Source: an uncultured Nitrospira sp.
Lineage (GTDB): Bacteria; Nitrospirota; Nitrospiria; Nitrospirales; Nitrospiraceae
DNA: 35,624 nucleotides
NCBI GenBank assembly: GCA_902500715.1
Contig: CABVRO010000020.1
Coordinates: 2,515-38,138, forward strand
Reading direction: 5' to 3'
The position numbers and the translations under genes are program-made. Numbering within the stretch: position 1 is the stretch's first letter; every line of letters starts with the position of its first letter. Below the pieces are notes generated by a model that made no database searches, was not told where the DNA came from, and was given only the letters and a program-made list of their open reading frames with translations. Of the stretch, positions 32,890 to 35,624 are shown piece after piece.

Positions 32890-34035
32890 ATGAAGACATC
32901 GTTCGCACCGTACGTCCGGCTCACGACCCTCTGTATGGCCATCCTCCTGCCTCTTCAGGCGGCAGCGGTCGAATTTGTGTTTGTCGGATCGCGCCAAATG
33001 GGCATGGGCGGAGCCGGAGTGGCCACGACATCCGACTCCCTCGCCACCTATTGGAATCCGGCCGGCATGGCGATGAGCAAGAAATTCGATATCCGTTTTC
33101 AGGGCAGCGGTCAGGTCGTCGATCGAGGCGACGTGTTCGATTCCCTGAAAGACATCAACAACCTGAATTTGAACGATACGTCGGCCGGCAACATCGCCCG
33201 CCTCCAGCAACAGATCGATCGCATCAACCGTCCCGGCACCAACCTCACCGCAGCTGCCTCCGGCGGATTGTACGTCAAAGGCAACTTCGGCGAACATGCA
33301 CTGGGGTTCAACGTCTCCGACGTCGCCACCGCCGGCGGCTTCCTGCGCGGCCCGGTCGGATTTACGAATAACGGCACCAATCTCAGCGTGAACGGGCAGT
33401 TCGCCATGAACGGGCTGGAAGTCCGCCAAGCCGCCCTCTCCTACGCCTACGCCTTCATGGACCGGATGTTTTCGATCGGCGTCACCGGTAAGGTGATCCA
33501 GGGCGCGGCCTATACGGGGTCTACCAACATCCGTGGCGCCAGCGACGACGTGAGAGTGTTCGAAGACATCGGGCGCGCGAAGATCTCGACCGCCATCGGG
33601 ATCGACGTGGGAGCGATGTTCCGGCCTTCGTCCTGGTTGCGGATGGGGATCGTGGCGAAGGACATCAACGCGCCGACTTTCGATGCGCCCAATGGAGACA
33701 AATTCAAATTGCTCCCGCAGGTCCGCACCGGCGTGGCCGTCAACCCCTATAACTCGTTGACGCTGTCTGCCGATGTGGATATTACGAAGAACAATACGCT
33801 CACTCCCGGCGTGTATAGCCAGGTCCTGAGCCTGGGTGCGGAGCAGACGATCTTGTCCGAACTCCTGTCTTTCAGGGTCGGCGCATTTAAGAATATGCAG
33901 GATGCCAAGACACCGTTTATTCCGACGGCAGGCTTCGGACTTCGCGTCCTTGCCTTGCGCATCGATATTGCCGGCGGGTATGATTTCAGAGATCAGGCTG
34001 CTCTGGCATCCGGGTCTATAGCCGTGACCTTCTAA
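32890..34035 (+). CDS. FadL/TraF-like outer-membrane beta-barrel protein
   Basis: 381-aa exported protein. Signal peptide of about 26 residues (MKTSFAPYVRLTTLCMAILL, ending LQAAA). The mature start VGSRQMGMGGAGVATTSDSL then ATYWNPAGMA is typical of OmpP1/FadL and TraF_2-type barrels. Alternating polar-hydrophobic strands run to the end (LRVLALRIDIAGGYDFRD, then the final SIAVTF with a terminal aromatic residue expected of outer-membrane barrels). It may transport hydrophobic compounds, but the substrate is unknown. The first possible start (32860) precedes the signal peptide by 10 residues and is rejected. Confidence 0.75.
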   Translation: MKTSFAPYVRLTTLCMAILLPLQAAAVEFVFVGSRQMGMGGAGVATTSDSLATYWNPAGMAMSKKFDIRFQGSGQVVDRGDVFDSLKDINNLNLNDTSAGNIARLQQQIDRINRPGTNLTAAASGGLYVKGNFGEHALGFNVSDVATAGGFLRGPVGFTNNGTNLSVNGQFAMNGLEVRQAALSYAYAFMDRMFSIGVTGKVIQGAAYTGSTNIRGASDDVRVFEDIGRAKISTAIGIDVGAMFRPSSWLRMGIVAKDINAPTFDAPNGDKFKLLPQVRTGVAVNPYNSLTLSADVDITKNNTLTPGVYSQVLSLGAEQTILSELLSFRVGAFKNMQDAKTPFIPTAGFGLRVLALRIDIAGGYDFRDQAALASGSIAVTF

Positions 34036-34041
34036 GGTCAC
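34024..34041. repeat. 18-bp palindrome over the stop codon
   Basis: GTGACCTT-ct-AAGGTCAC is a perfect 8-bp inverted repeat enclosing the stop codon of the barrel-like gene. It lies 41 bp before the next ATG. It may be a regulator-binding site or a hairpin; no U-tract. Confidence 0.4.
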
Positions 34042-34081
34042 ATTCGCACTAAATCAATCTGCTACACTTGCTATATCGACC

Positions 34082-34687
34082 ATGACACGACACACAGTAC
34101 GCTCCATCAGCGTTGTTTTCTGCCTCGTGATGACCGGCCTCCTGACCGGCTGCGGAGGCCTGCAAGAGATGTGGGAAGGGCCTGCCGCGAGAGGGTTCTA
34201 CCCCAAGACCATGGCCATTCTCCCGATTTCCGGCACCTACGATAGCGCCCGGGAAGACGTCGAGGAAGTGGTGGCGAAAGTGCTAATCAAGAGCCGCCGC
34301 GTCGAAAAAGTGGTCCCCCCCGATCAGGTCACCGATACTTTTCAGACCACGAAAGATGCGTTCGATGCGCTCGTAACCTACTTCTCACGCATGGAAACAA
34401 CGGGCCAATCGGACAAGAATTCCGCGATCAAGATCGGGCACGCATTGGGTGCCGACTCTCTGCTGGTGGTCAAGGTAAATGCCTGGGAATATACGAGAGA
34501 GGAAGGCGATAACATCGCCCGCGTGGGCCTGAGCATGCGGCTCGTCGATGCCGTGAACGGTGCCATTGTCTGGAAGGCACGTCACCAGGTGCAGGAAAGT
34601 TACCTCTTCATCCGTCCGGACATGCGGGATCTTGCCACGAAGCTGGCGACGGACATGATCAAGTACATGCCGCCGGAAAAACGGTAG
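34082..34687 (+). CDS. GNA1162/DUF799-like lipoprotein
   Basis: 201-aa lipoprotein. The signal peptide ends LLTGC (C24). The mature part has the layout of GNA1162/DUF799 and CsgG-like lipoproteins: FYPKTMAILPISGTYDS, a helix with VEKVVPPDQV, then ALGADSLLVVKVNAWEYTRE and a strand MRLVDAVNGAIVWKARHQVQ. Such proteins often serve in envelope assembly or secretion complexes, but no partner is evident here. It lies 46 bp downstream of the barrel-like gene; a poor TACACT box is upstream. Confidence 0.7.
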   Translation: MTRHTVRSISVVFCLVMTGLLTGCGGLQEMWEGPAARGFYPKTMAILPISGTYDSAREDVEEVVAKVLIKSRRVEKVVPPDQVTDTFQTTKDAFDALVTYFSRMETTGQSDKNSAIKIGHALGADSLLVVKVNAWEYTREEGDNIARVGLSMRLVDAVNGAIVWKARHQVQESYLFIRPDMRDLATKLATDMIKYMPPEKR

Positions 34688-34704
34688 CCTTAGCCGGCCC
34701 GTTT
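34679..34704 (-). terminator. Intrinsic terminator of the GAF gene
   Basis: On the minus strand AAACGGGCC-ggctaa-GGC-ta-CCGTTT, a stem with a 2-nt bulge, is followed by two more T residues (CCGTTTTT in all). It overlaps the stop codons of the GAF gene and the GNA1162-like gene, which converge here. Confidence 0.5.
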
Positions 34705-35624
34705 CGGACCGCCCTCTTCGACGGTTCCTCTGCGCAGATTGTCGATCGCCAGCCCGAATTGATTCGAGAGACTCGCCAGTTCCAGCACATCCCAGTTGCT
34801 GAACGGCTTGCCGCTTCGGCGATTGACCACCTCCAGCACACCCACAGCCTGCCTTCCCATACGAACCGGCACAGAGACGAGAGACGCCACCGGCAAGGCA
34901 ACCTGCCATCCCTGACCGGCAACCAATCGTGCATCCTGCTCTCCTCGCGTGATCAACACGGCCTGACCTGTGCGATGCACGCCGGTCGCGATAGGCGAGT
35001 GAAGGGCCGAGAGACCTGTTGCGCGCTCACCGGCGACCGTGCAGAGTGTCAATGTTCCATCACCGGCACTGAGGAACAACGCCCCGGCCTCCGCCTCCAC
35101 CAGGCGAACTGCGGCATCCAGCGCCCGGCGCAACTTCTCCTCTTCGGCCAGCGACGAATTCAAGAGGTCGCTTACCTGCTCCATATGCTGAATCCGAAGA
35201 ATCTTCGCCGCGTATTTTACGGTCAGTCGCGCGTGGTCCAGTAGGACCGCCAACCAGGGTTCGACCGCCGCCAGGACCGCCAGCAGCTTCCGCGAGGGCA
35301 ACCGCTGGGACTTCCCGGTCTGGAACATGACGACGCCGTCCATCCGGCCGATCCGGTGCAACGGTAGGCCATACAAGTCGCCACTGCTGACTTGTGAATT
35401 CTGCTCCGCCCTGACCAGGCCCTCCCGCCATTTCTCGGCCACAGATGCATCGCTGCTCCCGGCCTCCGCCAGACAGGTCATCTCGCGTGTCTGCTCATCA
35501 CGCACGTACACGGCGATCGCCTCAACCTTCGTCAGCTGCAGGAACGATTGGACAAATGCCGCCGAGACACTGATGGGTGAACGGCCCTCCCCTTCGGAAC
35601 CGGACAGGGTATCGAACAATCCCT
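34690..35624 (-). CDS. GAF domain protein, 5' end probably beyond window
   Basis: At least 309 residues. A second, clear GAF domain is at about 150-295 (LRRALDAAVRLVEAEAGALF, SPIATGVHRTGQAVLI, VSVPVRMGRQAVGVLEVVNR, NWDVLELASLSNQFGLAIDN). An N-terminal half with weaker GAF-like pattern (FLQLTKVEAIAVYVRD) precedes it. No kinase, cyclase or phosphodiesterase domain is seen. The frame is open to the right edge, and the first available start is a TTG at 35619 without an RBS, so the true start is probably outside. GAF domains bind small ligands; the ligand is unknown. Confidence 0.75.
   Translation of the reverse strand, partial: GLFDTLSGSEGEGRSPISVSAAFVQSFLQLTKVEAIAVYVRDEQTREMTCLAEAGSSDASVAEKWREGLVRAEQNSQVSSGDLYGLPLHRIGRMDGVVMFQTGKSQRLPSRKLLAVLAAVEPWLAVLLDHARLTVKYAAKILRIQHMEQVSDLLNSSLAEEEKLRRALDAAVRLVEAEAGALFLSAGDGTLTLCTVAGERATGLSALHSPIATGVHRTGQAVLITRGEQDARLVAGQGWQVALPVASLVSVPVRMGRQAVGVLEVVNRRSGKPFSNWDVLELASLSNQFGLAIDNLRRGTVEEGGPKRAG

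Noticed and set aside
32866..34041. 391-codon open frame antisense to the barrel-like gene
   Set aside because: No signal peptide, motif or RBS. High GC with few stop codons keeps antisense frames open, and the sense gene has a promoter and signal peptide.

Overview
The window is a GC-rich bacterial chromosome segment with tightly packed genes, many of them encoding lipoproteins. Gene content (separate topoisomerase VI A and B subunits in an otherwise bacterial genome, a DUF1501/DUF1800 pair, a receiver-multi-PAS protein, a dodecin pair, and lnt, prfB, lysS, lolC/E and lolD in a row) fits a Nitrospirota (Nitrospira-like) bacterium best. That assignment is inference from gene content and was not tested by a search. 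I see no tRNA, rRNA, CRISPR array, prophage or complete insertion sequence. One 188-bp MITE-like element is present.

Layout. 1-5547 (minus): glutaredoxin-like protein, 54-aa zinc ribbon, AddB-like nuclease and AddA/RecB-like helicase (cut by the left edge), a recombination-repair operon. 5618-8439 (plus): phosphoglucomutase with a clear promoter, an NlpC/P60 lipoprotein, and YacG. 8456-11622 (minus): Cys-rich secreted protein, the MITE-like element abutting the DUF1501 stop codon, then DUF1501 and DUF1800. 11764-12195 (plus): cupredoxin-like lipoprotein. 12360-16409 (minus): topoisomerase VI B and A, a PII-like protein and a secreted low-complexity protein. 16843-18905 (minus): a receiver plus three-PAS protein overlapping a small membrane protein. 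19068-20395: dodecin and a 58-aa protein, divergent from a 2OG-Fe(II) oxygenase-like gene. 20463-22503 (minus): a BamE-like lipoprotein followed by three paralogous lipoproteins. 22683-24139 (plus): PNPOx-like, VanZ-like and PilZ genes. 24227-25449 (minus): a 30-codon ORF with an excellent RBS, a 314-aa two-TM protein and a 40-aa membrane peptide. 25863-34687 (plus): secreted peptide, Lnt, RF2 (with programmed +1 frameshift), LysS, LolC/E, LolD, a FadL/TraF-like barrel protein and a GNA1162-like lipoprotein. 34690-35624 (minus): GAF protein, probably cut by the right edge.

How the parts fit. Lnt, LolC/E and LolD mature and sort lipoproteins, and the window itself encodes about seven predicted lipoproteins. 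AddAB and topoisomerase VI handle DNA ends and topology. The most unusual item is the bacterial topoisomerase VI operon. Its B subunit carries a long basic tail containing a QxxLF sequence that resembles a sliding-clamp-binding motif. Other items worth a second look are the MITE-like element, the tandem lipoprotein paralogues, the small-ORF/membrane cassette at 24.2-25.5 kb, and the matched divergent promoters at the dodecin locus.
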